Assembly: GCA_937902595.1 (NCBI GenBank)
Contig: CALELH010000620.1
Span: 1-43,553 of the forward strand
DNA: 43,553 nucleotides
Origin: an uncultured Myxococcales bacterium
GTDB taxonomy: Bacteria > Myxococcota_A > Bradymonadia > UBA7976 > UBA1532
Direction: 5' to 3'
Part shown: in pieces, positions 18,439 to 26,598 of the stretch
Layout: the number at the start of each line of letters is the position of its first letter
Numbering within the stretch: position 1 is the stretch's first letter
Made by a program: the position numbers and the translations under genes
Notes under the pieces: model-generated
What the model saw: only the letters and a program-made list of their open reading frames with translations
Database searches by the model: none
What the model was told of the DNA's origin: nothing

Positions 18439-18454
18439 AAGAGACCCCTCTCTT
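18439..18454. repeat. Perfect inverted repeat between divergent promoters
   Basis: AAGAGA, four C bases, then TCTCTT: a 6-bp perfect palindrome lying just upstream of the Hsp70 promoter candidate and about 50 bp before the ffh promoter candidate. It could be a regulator binding site or chance. Confidence 0.35.
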
Positions 18455-18507
18455 CTGCAACGTATTCTATCCCGTACCGGCGCTGAGATCCTTAAATCTA
18501 GATCAGG

Positions 18508-18536
18508 TTGACGAGATTAAACCGTCCCCCTAGACT
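18508..18536 (+). promoter_or_regulatory. Candidate sigma-70 promoter for ffh
   Basis: TTGACG (18508-18513), a spacer of exactly 17 bases, then TAGACT (18531-18536). Five of six bases match the -35 consensus and the conserved T, A and T of the -10 are present. The expected leader before the ffh ATG is about 90 bases. The same TAGACT hexamer occurs in the candidate promoter of the kinase at 27811-30102. Confidence 0.5.
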
Positions 18537-18631
18537 GCCGTTCCTTTAGGGACCCCTTGTTCTAAGCCCTGCGCCGCCTAAAGAGCGTCGCGTTTGGGAC
18601 ATGGCCCCGGCAGACAATACCGAGATTTTTC

Positions 18632-20287
18632 ATGCTCGAAGCGATCAGTAAGGGATTCCGATCGGTCAAGAACCGCTTTCAGGGAAAGCGTGAACTCACC
18701 GAGGAGAACATCGAAGAGGCGCTGCGCGAGATTCGCGTCTCGCTGTTGGAAGCCGACGTAGACTTCAAGGTCGTCAGATCCTTTATCGGCGCCGTGAAAG
18801 AGAAGGCGCTCGGAGAGGTCGTCCAGATCGTCGCTAAGAAGAGCGGGTTGTCCGTTACGGCGGGTGACCACTTCATTAAGATCTGCCAAGACGAACTCGA
18901 GGCCCTCATGGGCCCTGTGGACTCGGCGCTCAACTACGCGAGCGGCATCACCAAGGTGATGATGATCGGTCTGCAGGGCGCTGGTAAGACCACTACCACC
19001 GGAAAACTCGCGAAGTTCCTGATCGAGCAAGGACGTCGGCCCGTTCTGGTAGCCGCGGATATCTACCGACCAGCGGCCATCGAACAACTCAAGGTGCTGG
19101 GAGAGCGCTTGGACGTCCCTGTGTACCATCAGGATGGCCAAAGCCCGCCAGATATCTGTGCCGGCGGCGTAGAGTTCGCGCGCAAGCGAGGCCGAGACGT
19201 CGTCATCTTCGACACCGCCGGTCGACTCGCCATCGACGACGCGCTCATGGCCGAACTTGGACAGATCAAGTCTGCGACCAAGCCCGACAATACGCTCCTC
19301 GTGGTCGACTCCATGATCGGTCAGGACGCGGTACGCACCGCGAGCCAATTTGATGAGCAGATCGGGATCTCCGGTTTCATCATGACCAAGCTGGATGGTG
19401 ACGCCCGTGGCGGTGCAGCCCTCTCCATAAAGGCCGTCACAGGGAAGCCCATTAAGTTCTTGGGCATGGGTGAGGACCTCGACTCCCTAGAGGAGTTCCG
19501 ACCGGAGGGATTGGCGAGTCGAATCATGGGATTCGGCGACATCGTCGGCCTCATGCAGGACTTCGAGAAGGTCGTCGACGAAGAGAAGGCGGAGGAAGAC
19601 GCCAAGAAGCTGCTCTCGGGCAACTTCGATATGTGGGATTTCCTTGAGCAAATCCGCACCATCAAGCAGATGGGGTCACTTTCGGAGATCTTTGAGAAGA
19701 TGCCTCTCTTTGGAGACGGCATGCCCGACGGGGCTCAGATCGATGACAAGGCGCTTGGTAAGATCGAGTCGATCATCCAATCGATGACAAAGCAGGAGCG
19801 AAAGCAACCTGAGCTCGTCGAGGGAGAGCCTAGGCGAGCGAAACGAATCGCGCAGGGCTCCGGAAATGAGCCGAATGAAGTCACCGATTTGATCGGACGC
19901 TTCAAGGGTATGCGACAGATCATGGGCGCTATCGGATCCCCCGGTGGTGGAAACCTATTGATGAAGCTTCCTGGTTTTAAGCAGTTCGCTCAGATGCAAC
20001 AGCTGCGTGGGATGGACATGGGCGACGTAATGTCCCAGTTCGGCGTAGAGGGCGGCGGTATGCCCGGTATGGGCGGTATGCCCGGCATGGGCGGTATGCC
20101 CGGCATGGGTGGGATGTCGCCTGCTGCGATGCAAGAGATGATGCCCGGATTACCCCGCGGCTACCTACCACCGGGCACTCCAGGTGGCAGCCCCAAGGGC
20201 GGCGCCCGCGCCAAGAGCAAGAAGAACGCTGCCCGGAAGAAGAACAAGAAGGCTCGGCAGAGTCGCCGGAAGCAACGTAAGAAATGA
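18632..20287 (+). CDS. ffh: Signal recognition particle protein Ffh
   Basis: 551 residues, longer than E. coli Ffh (about 450). The helical N domain comes first, then the GTPase: P-loop GLQGAGKTTTTGKLA near residues 111-125, DTAGRLAIDD, TKLDGDARGG and LGMGEDLDSLEEF. The M domain (about 330-460) has the Met-rich, basic helices that bind SRP RNA and signal peptides. After it come a Met/Gly/Pro tandem repeat (about 475-495) and a strongly basic Lys/Arg tail to the end. It directs nascent membrane and secreted proteins to the inner membrane with FtsY. The stop overlaps the next gene as ATGA. The SRP RNA gene was not seen in this window. Confidence 0.97.
   Translation: MLEAISKGFRSVKNRFQGKRELTEENIEEALREIRVSLLEADVDFKVVRSFIGAVKEKALGEVVQIVAKKSGLSVTAGDHFIKICQDELEALMGPVDSALNYASGITKVMMIGLQGAGKTTTTGKLAKFLIEQGRRPVLVAADIYRPAAIEQLKVLGERLDVPVYHQDGQSPPDICAGGVEFARKRGRDVVIFDTAGRLAIDDALMAELGQIKSATKPDNTLLVVDSMIGQDAVRTASQFDEQIGISGFIMTKLDGDARGGAALSIKAVTGKPIKFLGMGEDLDSLEEFRPEGLASRIMGFGDIVGLMQDFEKVVDEEKAEEDAKKLLSGNFDMWDFLEQIRTIKQMGSLSEIFEKMPLFGDGMPDGAQIDDKALGKIESIIQSMTKQERKQPELVEGEPRRAKRIAQGSGNEPNEVTDLIGRFKGMRQIMGAIGSPGGGNLLMKLPGFKQFAQMQQLRGMDMGDVMSQFGVEGGGMPGMGGMPGMGGMPGMGGMSPAAMQEMMPGLPRGYLPPGTPGGSPKGGARAKSKKNAARKKNKKARQSRRKQRKK
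20054..20107 (+). repeat. 18-bp tandem repeat, three copies, in the ffh 3' region
   Basis: Three units of GGCGGTATGCCCGGYATG at 20054-20071, 20072-20089 and 20090-20107; the first differs by one base. They encode Gly-Gly-Met-Pro-Gly-Met and a partial fourth copy follows. Copy number could vary between strains. Confidence 0.85.
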
Positions 20288-21153
20288 GCGAATCGAGCGA
20301 GCGCCCAACCATGCGCTGTGCATATCACCCCGAACGGCCGGCCTTCGCGGCGTGCTTCGAGTGTTTTGACCAACTCTGTCAAAGCTGTACTCATCGAGGC
20401 GACGACGGTTTAGCGCGATGTGGACCATGCCTGGGCATAGCATCGGAACCCCATGGGACGACGCTTGACGGACCTCCAGGACCAGACGACTCCGCCTGGG
20501 ACGACCCGAGGGACCCAAGATTCGTCGAAGACGTGGTCAGCCTGGGCACCCAGAGGCCTCAAGGTGAGTCACCGAGCGTGGTCGTACCTTGGGAGAATAA
20601 GACCCATCCAAGCGACCTGGGCGCCTTCCTGAGGACCGTCGTCATCGGGATTATGCACCCCATCATCTACATGCAGCAGATCCCGTGGCGAAAATCGAAC
20701 CTGATGACACCGCTCATCTTCGCTGTTCTCGCGGGGATGCTGGGACAGGTGGGCCAAACAGCGCGTTTGCTCGCGAACCCTAGCCACATCGAGGAGGCGC
20801 TTAAGTCCGTACCAGAGCTCGCGCACCTCTCTCCTACGATGTTCGTCCTCTGTCTGCTCCCATTCATCCCGATCACGCTCGCCGTCAGCCTCTTCCTCAA
20901 AAGCTGGATAGCGCACACTCTATTGCTCCTCATCAACGCGACTCGAGGCCCCTTTGAGATGACCTTCAGGGTGTTCGCCTACACGGAGGTCGCGACGGTC
21001 CTTCTCCTCCTCCCCGTTCTGGGCCCGTACGCCCACAAGTTCTACGTCGTATTCTTGGTTTTAAACGGTCTCAGGGAGAGCCACGGCGCTGGTCTTGGAG
21101 CGGGACTTCTGGCGCTCATGCCGATGCTTCTTCTGCAGGCGCTTGCCGGTTAG
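20284..21153 (+). CDS. Zinc-ribbon/B-box-like N-terminus with Yip1-like membrane domain
   Basis: 289 residues. The first 60 contain paired Cys/His ligands (CAYHPERPAFAACFECFDQL, then CQSCTH and CGPC), the pattern of a B-box-type zinc-binding region seen on many bacterial membrane proteins. After an acidic linker, the C-terminal half has about five hydrophobic helices from residue 130 on, like Yip1-family proteins (GMLGQVGQTARLL, LCLLPFIPITLAVSLFL, VATVLLLLPVLGPY). The ATG overlaps the ffh stop, which suggests coupled translation. The function is unknown; a link to membrane protein targeting is only suggested by the coupling. Confidence 0.82.
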   Translation: MSESSERPTMRCAYHPERPAFAACFECFDQLCQSCTHRGDDGLARCGPCLGIASEPHGTTLDGPPGPDDSAWDDPRDPRFVEDVVSLGTQRPQGESPSVVVPWENKTHPSDLGAFLRTVVIGIMHPIIYMQQIPWRKSNLMTPLIFAVLAGMLGQVGQTARLLANPSHIEEALKSVPELAHLSPTMFVLCLLPFIPITLAVSLFLKSWIAHTLLLLINATRGPFEMTFRVFAYTEVATVLLLLPVLGPYAHKFYVVFLVLNGLRESHGAGLGAGLLALMPMLLLQALAG

Positions 21154-21160
21154 AGACTAG

Positions 21161-21898
21161 TCAGAGCCTCTCCATAAGCTTCTTTTGCCGTCGTTTCTTG
21201 GCGGCGCCACCGCGCTGATTAGCCGCACGGCTGCGGGTGGTCTTTAAATGAGAGATACGAACCTTAAGGTCTGTCAGATAGCGAGCGGCCTCCGTCCCAA
21301 AGCTGTCCGACTCATAAAGCAGCTTCAAATATCCTGTCTTTCCTGCCTTTGGCCGAGTCCGATATATCGTCAGTCGCCCGCCTCTGATGTCTAGAGATAC
21401 GACCGGTGCATCGCTCTTCGGAGTGAGCCCTTCAGCGTCTGGGAGCACTGGCCCATACTTCGCGATGAGCGCCTCTACAACATCCTTGCTGCTCGAGCGC
21501 ATCTTGGCTGAATACAAGAGACCGACGGCCACCTCGAAGAGCTGGTCCCTATAGAAGCTGAACGTCACTCGCCCATCTAAGCCAGCCATTTTAACCCAGT
21601 GACGGTAGCTCTTGAGACGTCGGGCGCCCTTGGGTGTGCGCTTAAGTTGGGTGCGACCTGAGGCTCGTTTTGCCGATCGGTCGGCCTTAAGTAATTGTTT
21701 CCGGACCGTTCGCTCGAACCGTGTTCTTGTCTCCTCTTCAAAGACAGACAGTCGTGGGCTCATCTTCTCAACCGTAGCTAGAGACGTCCCCCAGCTAAAT
21801 TGACCATATCCATCGCCCGTCGCACCTCGGATGGGCATGGAGTCGGCCGCGACCGGCTCTACAAAAAACAAAACGGAGAGGACGATAAGGTAACGCAT
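21161..21898 (-). CDS. Secreted basic protein of unknown function
   Basis: 245 residues with a signal peptide (YLIVLSVLFFVEPVAADS). The mature start contains YGQFSWGTSLATVEKM, a short motif common in exported myxobacterial proteins that are otherwise uncharacterised. Middle strands include VTFSFYRDQLFEVAVGL. The last 25 residues are very basic (GGAAKKRRQKKLMERL). It is convergent with the Yip1-like gene, 7 bp apart. No enzymatic motif was seen; an envelope-associated protein is the best description. Confidence 0.75.
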   Translation of the reverse strand: MRYLIVLSVLFFVEPVAADSMPIRGATGDGYGQFSWGTSLATVEKMSPRLSVFEEETRTRFERTVRKQLLKADRSAKRASGRTQLKRTPKGARRLKSYRHWVKMAGLDGRVTFSFYRDQLFEVAVGLLYSAKMRSSSKDVVEALIAKYGPVLPDAEGLTPKSDAPVVSLDIRGGRLTIYRTRPKAGKTGYLKLLYESDSFGTEAARYLTDLKVRISHLKTTRSRAANQRGGAAKKRRQKKLMERL

Positions 21899-22009
21899 AC
21901 CCTATATTGACGGAGTAGAAGCGCTTCGTCCAAATCCCTGTGTCTTGAATCTAAACATTGGCGCGCGATAACGTGCCATTGGAGGCGCAGACCTCCGCCT
22001 CTTAATCTA

Positions 22010-23656
22010 ATGAAAGTGCCCACATTGAAGATCACAAGTCATGTGTCCCTGCTCGCTCTGTTCTGCTGTGCCTTATTGACAGCGTGTGTGGCCAAGGAGC
22101 CGGCTCAACCCGAGGGCAACAGCGCTGACAGTGGAGCCCCCGACGAAAGAGAGCCAAATCCGTATCTAGATCTCGACGAAGATGGATATCCACCCAACGA
22201 TGGGGACTGCGATGACACCGATGACACCGTAAGTCCCGACGGACGGGAGGTCTGTGATGACGGAATTGACCAAGATTGTGACGGTGAAGACCTCAACTGC
22301 GAAGACGCCGATCAAGACAGAGATGGCTATAGCCCTGCTGAGGGTGACTGCGATGACGAAGACAATCGACGTCGGCCTGGCCGGCTAGAGACCTGTGATG
22401 ATGGAGTCGATCAAGACTGTGATGGGAGAGACCTTCCCTGCACTGAGGTAGACCAAGACGGAGACGGTCTGAGCGAAGCCGAAGGCGACTGTGATGACAT
22501 GAACCCCAGGGTCAGGCCAGGGTTTGGAGATCGCTGTGGAGACGGCATCGATCAAGACTGTAGCGGGTCCGACCAAGAGTGTTCGACGGGCGGTGACCGG
22601 GATGGAGACGAAGTCGTCGATGAAGAGGATGTATGTCCGGAGACCCCTGATCCGCTGCAATCAGATGGTGATGGAGACGGCGTGGGAGATCTCTGTGACA
22701 ACTGCCTGAGAGTTTCCAATGCTGACCAGGCTGATCGGGACAACGATGGGGTCGGCGACCTCTGCGACGACGATGAGGACACCGACGGAGATGGGTTCTC
22801 GGCGACGCGAGGAGACTGCGATCCTGATAACCCCGACGTCTATCCGGGCGCTATGGAGACATGTAACCAAATCGACGATGACTGCAACGGGTTTGCCGAT
22901 GATGGCTGTCCGAGTGACCTGAGAAGCGAGACAGTGCGCTTCGCGGCCGGGCCGAGCCTACTCGGTAGCTTGGACGCAGATCCCGACAGGTGCTTGATGG
23001 ATCCACGCTCCGACGAGAACTGTGACGAGGTCCCTCAACGAGAGATCCAATTGAGCGCGTTCTCAATCGATGTACACGAGGTGACCAACGCTCAGTATGC
23101 TGCGTGTGTCGAAGCGGAGCGATGCCGTCTGCCGGACAATCAGGATCGCTATAATGACCCACAATACGCGAACCATCCTGTGGTCTGGGTGAACCAAACA
23201 CAGGCATCAGGCTACTGTGGCTGGGCGGGCGGCAGCCTACCGACAGAAGCTCAGTGGGAGCGCGCCGCGCGTGGCGCCAGCCCGCTGATGCACAGTCGAT
23301 ATATCACGGGTGACGCCGCCCCCACTTGCCAGCAAGCAAATCTACTCGGCTGCGGAGGAAGTACGGTCGATGTTGGCACGACGGCAGGAGACGTCACCGC
23401 ACAAGGCGTCCAAGATCTGGTGGGCAATGTCCACGAGTTCATTCAGGGATGGTACGACCCAATCTATTACCGCCGCCTGCGTCCTCAAGACCCGATGGGG
23501 CCAGAGGCGCCCGGCATGATGGGCCTGATCCCGGTGAGAGGCGGTAGCTTCGCCGAGACAAGCGACTTCTCTACCATCACGTATCGTGGATTCCGGCATC
23601 TCATGAATAATCGAATCGAAAGTGATCGCGTCGGCTTCCGCTGCGCCCACGACTGA
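22010..23656 (+). CDS. Lipoprotein with MopE and thrombospondin-3-like repeats and an FGE-fold domain
   Basis: 548 residues. A signal peptide ends at lipobox LLTAC (Cys about 26). Four acidic MopE-type units with cores such as DDGIDQDCDG lie at about 61-97, 101-143, 147-190 and 260-300. Between them is a thrombospondin-3-like stretch (SDGDGDGVGDLCDNC). The C-terminal domain (about 311-548) has the formylglycine-generating-enzyme fold: DVHEVTNAQYAACV, LPTEAQWERAARG, GNVHEFIQGWYD, RGGSF (from R510) and VGFRC at the end. The two catalytic Cys that follow RGGS in true FGEs are absent (here AETSDFS), so oxidation of a sulfatase Cys is unlikely. Metal binding by the repeats is expected, the role of the fold is unknown. 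Confidence 0.88.
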   Translation: MKVPTLKITSHVSLLALFCCALLTACVAKEPAQPEGNSADSGAPDEREPNPYLDLDEDGYPPNDGDCDDTDDTVSPDGREVCDDGIDQDCDGEDLNCEDADQDRDGYSPAEGDCDDEDNRRRPGRLETCDDGVDQDCDGRDLPCTEVDQDGDGLSEAEGDCDDMNPRVRPGFGDRCGDGIDQDCSGSDQECSTGGDRDGDEVVDEEDVCPETPDPLQSDGDGDGVGDLCDNCLRVSNADQADRDNDGVGDLCDDDEDTDGDGFSATRGDCDPDNPDVYPGAMETCNQIDDDCNGFADDGCPSDLRSETVRFAAGPSLLGSLDADPDRCLMDPRSDENCDEVPQREIQLSAFSIDVHEVTNAQYAACVEAERCRLPDNQDRYNDPQYANHPVVWVNQTQASGYCGWAGGSLPTEAQWERAARGASPLMHSRYITGDAAPTCQQANLLGCGGSTVDVGTTAGDVTAQGVQDLVGNVHEFIQGWYDPIYYRRLRPQDPMGPEAPGMMGLIPVRGGSFAETSDFSTITYRGFRHLMNNRIESDRVGFRCAHD

Positions 23657-23662
23657 AGGCGT

Positions 23663-24196
23663 CTAGAAGTCGACCTTTTGTCGGCGAAGCGCCTTCTCCT
23701 TTTGCTTTCGTTCCTCACGCTCAGCCTTCGTCTCCTTGATGGCGAATTTTGTCTCCGCGAGGATTCGACCACCTAGGCTGACGACCAAACGATACTTGTG
23801 CTCCACAGGGAAATCCTTCTTCGTCATGGTGAAGCCGCTGGCCAAGATCTGCGTGGTCCGCTGATTAGGCATGATCGGAAAACTGATCGCCTGGCGACCC
23901 CGGTCTGACAGGTCGTACACAATCGCGATAAACTCGGTCGCGCGCTTGGCTTTTCGGAAGAAGGCCATGAACTCTAGATTAAGGGTCCCTGACTTCGGGT
24001 ATGAGACCTTCCGCACATTGACCTTCTTCATGTGCCGGATGAAGGCTCGATCACTCTTGAAGGCACCTGGGAAAGGGGTCTTTGACAGAATCACTTTGCC
24101 CCCAAAGACTCTCGCCGGCTTCCGGGCTTCGGCCGATGTGGTGAATCCAATGAGGATCAAACCAGCCAGTAGAATGAGTGGAAGTCTTTGGATCAT
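23663..24196 (-). CDS. Secreted basic protein of unknown function
   Basis: 177 residues. Signal peptide of about 24 residues (LPLILLAGLILIGFTTSAEA). The mature part looks like a beta-rich domain (LNLEFMAFFRKAKRATEFIA, FPIMPNQRTTQIL, KYRLVVSLGGRILAETKF), followed by a charged helix ending EREERKQKEKALRRQKVDF. No family was recognised. It is convergent with the FGE-fold gene, 6 bp apart. On the minus strand, TTGGAG-N18-TTTATC upstream of 24196 is a weak promoter candidate. Confidence 0.72.
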   Translation of the reverse strand: MIQRLPLILLAGLILIGFTTSAEARKPARVFGGKVILSKTPFPGAFKSDRAFIRHMKKVNVRKVSYPKSGTLNLEFMAFFRKAKRATEFIAIVYDLSDRGRQAISFPIMPNQRTTQILASGFTMTKKDFPVEHKYRLVVSLGGRILAETKFAIKETKAEREERKQKEKALRRQKVDF

Positions 24197-24411
24197 AAAG
24201 CTGACCTTTCCAATGAACAGATAAACCAGAGTATCGAAGGGTACTCCAAGCGGATATGATAATCCCCGGCGGTCAGACGCGAGTCTCGCTAAAAAATTCG
24301 ACGTACCGCCCTCTTTTGGGCGACAACGAGGTTGACCACGGGCGCAGGGATCGACAGCCTACGGCCAGGTGCGAAGGCAACTCAGGCTGAGTAGATAGGA
24401 TAGCGACAGGG

Positions 24412-26598
24412 ATGAGGGAGTCTATTTTCGGGTTTGTATTAGCCGGCCTCGTCGTCGGTTGCGCCGTCGGCGCCGTGCAGGCTGTCTTCGGGTTCCCTTC
24501 AAATCATGGACTACACTTCCTCTTAGGCTCGGTCGGTCTTCACGGTTTGTTTGCTCTCCTGATCACGCTTGTACTCGGAACACTCCACCCCTTCGTCCCC
24601 GCGAACCTTGAGCTCTCATCACTGATAAAGAGCGCCAAAGGACACCTGCTCCCCCACCAAGATGATGCTTTGCAGGGGCGATGCCGAGTTGTGACGACGA
24701 TCTGGGTGACGGGCTTCACGGTGATTGGCTCCATTCATCTGCTCAACGTCGGTTACCACGTCTTACTCTCCCGTGTTCAGGCGCCCGAGTTCGCCGCGGT
24801 TGGCGTAGCCCTCTTTGGACTGGCGGTCATTACAACGGTGCTGGCCTTTGCTACCCCGGTGCGGGCGGCAGGCTCCCGTCTATTTGAAACCTTGATCCGG
24901 AGAAACACCGCGCTCACCTTCCTGGTTCATCCTTTGGGCAACTTGATTCTAGCCCTCACCCTTTGCGCGGTGTGGATGGTCGCCAACGCTGATCGCGACG
25001 AGAGTCTCGTCAAGATGGTCCCATGGGTACCCGTACTCGCATTCACTGTGATCGTCTTTGGCTCGGTCGCTGGGGGTGAATGGATACGAGAGCGCCTCGT
25101 TCGTCTCACGTGGCTCAAGTGTCTTCAGCTGTGCCTGATCCCAATCTTTCTCACCACCATCGGAGCTGTCGGTGGGCTGAGATCACCAGGTGCTCGAGTC
25201 GCGCTCGCTAAGCAGCCAGGCCTAAACCAATTGATGATCACCGCCATGCGCGCTCCCTTCGATCAAGATGAAGATGGCTTCTCCTCTGTCTTGAGTGGCG
25301 GTGATTGTAATGACTCGGATCCCAATATTCATCCGAATGCATTAGATATCCCCGGCAGCGGGGTCGATGAGAACTGTGACGGTCAAATGGCGGTCCAGAA
25401 AGTGAACCCAACGACGGTCGATCAATGGCCGGTCTCCTTAGACACACTCGGCTTTCGGCCTCCATACAGTGTCGTCTTGGTGACCGTCGAGTCCTTACGA
25501 TCAGATCATGTTGGATTCTACGGTTACGGAAGAGAGACCACACCGGCGATCGATGATCTCGCGGCTGAGTCGGTCGTCTTTAGAAAAGCCTATTCAGTCT
25601 CAAGTACTCCGCAGATGTCCGTCGCGAGCATCATGTCTGGTCGATACCCATCAGAGCTCATGAGGGACCGTGGTTTCTTCCCGAAGTTCGACCAGAGCAA
25701 CATCTTCATCGCTGAGCTGCTCGCGGAGTCAGGTTTCCACACTGCAGGATTCCCCAGCCATTGGTATTTCCGTGAGGAGAGCGGGTTTGAACAGGGCTTC
25801 GGGCTCTGGCAGCCATATGCCGTAGAGCGCGGTCGAATGCGCTTGGTACCAACGGCAGAGACGGTCGTCACTGCGGCGGTAGAACATCTTCACAGGCTGG
25901 CGCCTGACCCTGAGCGCCCGTACTTCCTCTGGTTGCACATCATCGATCCGCAGCCTCGCTACATCGCTCATCTTGACGTGCCTAGGTTTGGTGCGTCGGC
26001 GGTCGATAGATATGACCATGAGCTCAGATACGTTGACACGTGGCTAGAGTGGTTCTTCGAGACTCTCCGAAGGCGAGAAGACTGGAAGCGGACCGTCGTT
26101 GTTCTTGCGGGAACCCAAGGCGAGAGCTTCCAAAAGATCAAGCCAGCGAGGCTGAGTCAAGCAGACCTAAACGTCCCTTTAATGGTGCGCGTACCTGGTC
26201 TCCAACCTCGACCAGTGGAAGCGCCCGTGAGTTTGGTCGACATCATGCCGACTCTGCTCGACCTCGCCGGACTTGAGGCCAACTCTCCGAAACGAGAGAA
26301 GATCACTCTCCGGGGCACGAGCTTACTCCCACACTTTATTGGGCGCGACCAGGAGCGGAAGCCAATCTTCGCTGAGCTACCCCAATCAGATGAGAGCGCT
26401 ATGCAATTGGCCTGGTTGGATGGAAACACGAAGCTCTCTTTTGATGGCCGAGAGAACACATGGAAATTGTTCGACATCACCAGAGACCCGTGGGAGCAGG
26501 AAGATCTATTACCTACCCGACCTGCTTTGGGGGCCCGCTTGAAGACGTCAATGCGCCAATTCAGAAGTAACCTGACGATCACGCCCGCCCGAAGATGA
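24412..26598 (+). CDS. Membrane-bound sulfatase-fold protein with MopE motif and degenerate active site
   Basis: 728 residues. About seven hydrophobic helices fill residues 5-258. A MopE-type acidic unit (DQDEDGF through DENCDG, about 283-325) leads into an alkaline-phosphatase/sulfatase domain (about 350-700), recognisable from VTVESLRSDHVGFYGYGRET, SGRYPSE and ESGFEQGFGLW. Key residues are changed: the first metal site is Glu (E360), as in LtaS/EptA rather than sulfatases; the nucleophile region is SSTPQMS (S398/T399) without the sulfatase CxPxR; and the metal-binding SDHGE is GTQGES (T568/Q569). DPH is DPQ. It is therefore probably not an active sulfatase. The membrane part resembles LtaS-type anchors. 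The stop overlaps the next gene as ATGA. Confidence 0.87.
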   Translation: MRESIFGFVLAGLVVGCAVGAVQAVFGFPSNHGLHFLLGSVGLHGLFALLITLVLGTLHPFVPANLELSSLIKSAKGHLLPHQDDALQGRCRVVTTIWVTGFTVIGSIHLLNVGYHVLLSRVQAPEFAAVGVALFGLAVITTVLAFATPVRAAGSRLFETLIRRNTALTFLVHPLGNLILALTLCAVWMVANADRDESLVKMVPWVPVLAFTVIVFGSVAGGEWIRERLVRLTWLKCLQLCLIPIFLTTIGAVGGLRSPGARVALAKQPGLNQLMITAMRAPFDQDEDGFSSVLSGGDCNDSDPNIHPNALDIPGSGVDENCDGQMAVQKVNPTTVDQWPVSLDTLGFRPPYSVVLVTVESLRSDHVGFYGYGRETTPAIDDLAAESVVFRKAYSVSSTPQMSVASIMSGRYPSELMRDRGFFPKFDQSNIFIAELLAESGFHTAGFPSHWYFREESGFEQGFGLWQPYAVERGRMRLVPTAETVVTAAVEHLHRLAPDPERPYFLWLHIIDPQPRYIAHLDVPRFGASAVDRYDHELRYVDTWLEWFFETLRRREDWKRTVVVLAGTQGESFQKIKPARLSQADLNVPLMVRVPGLQPRPVEAPVSLVDIMPTLLDLAGLEANSPKREKITLRGTSLLPHFIGRDQERKPIFAELPQSDESAMQLAWLDGNTKLSFDGRENTWKLFDITRDPWEQEDLLPTRPALGARLKTSMRQFRSNLTITPARR

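Noticed and set aside
18369-18631. CIRCE heat-shock operator upstream of the Hsp70 gene
   Set aside because: The TTAGCACTC-N9-GAGTGCTAA pattern was looked for and is not present.
18578-19348. Long open frame on the minus strand across ffh
   Set aside because: It lies fully antisense to a clearly conserved gene, has no family resemblance and no ribosome site; it is a shadow of the codon use of ffh.
24308-24323. Hairpin CGCCC-TCTTTT-GGGCG upstream of the sulfatase-fold gene
   Set aside because: A 5-bp stem with no T-run and no link to a known riboswitch or attenuator.
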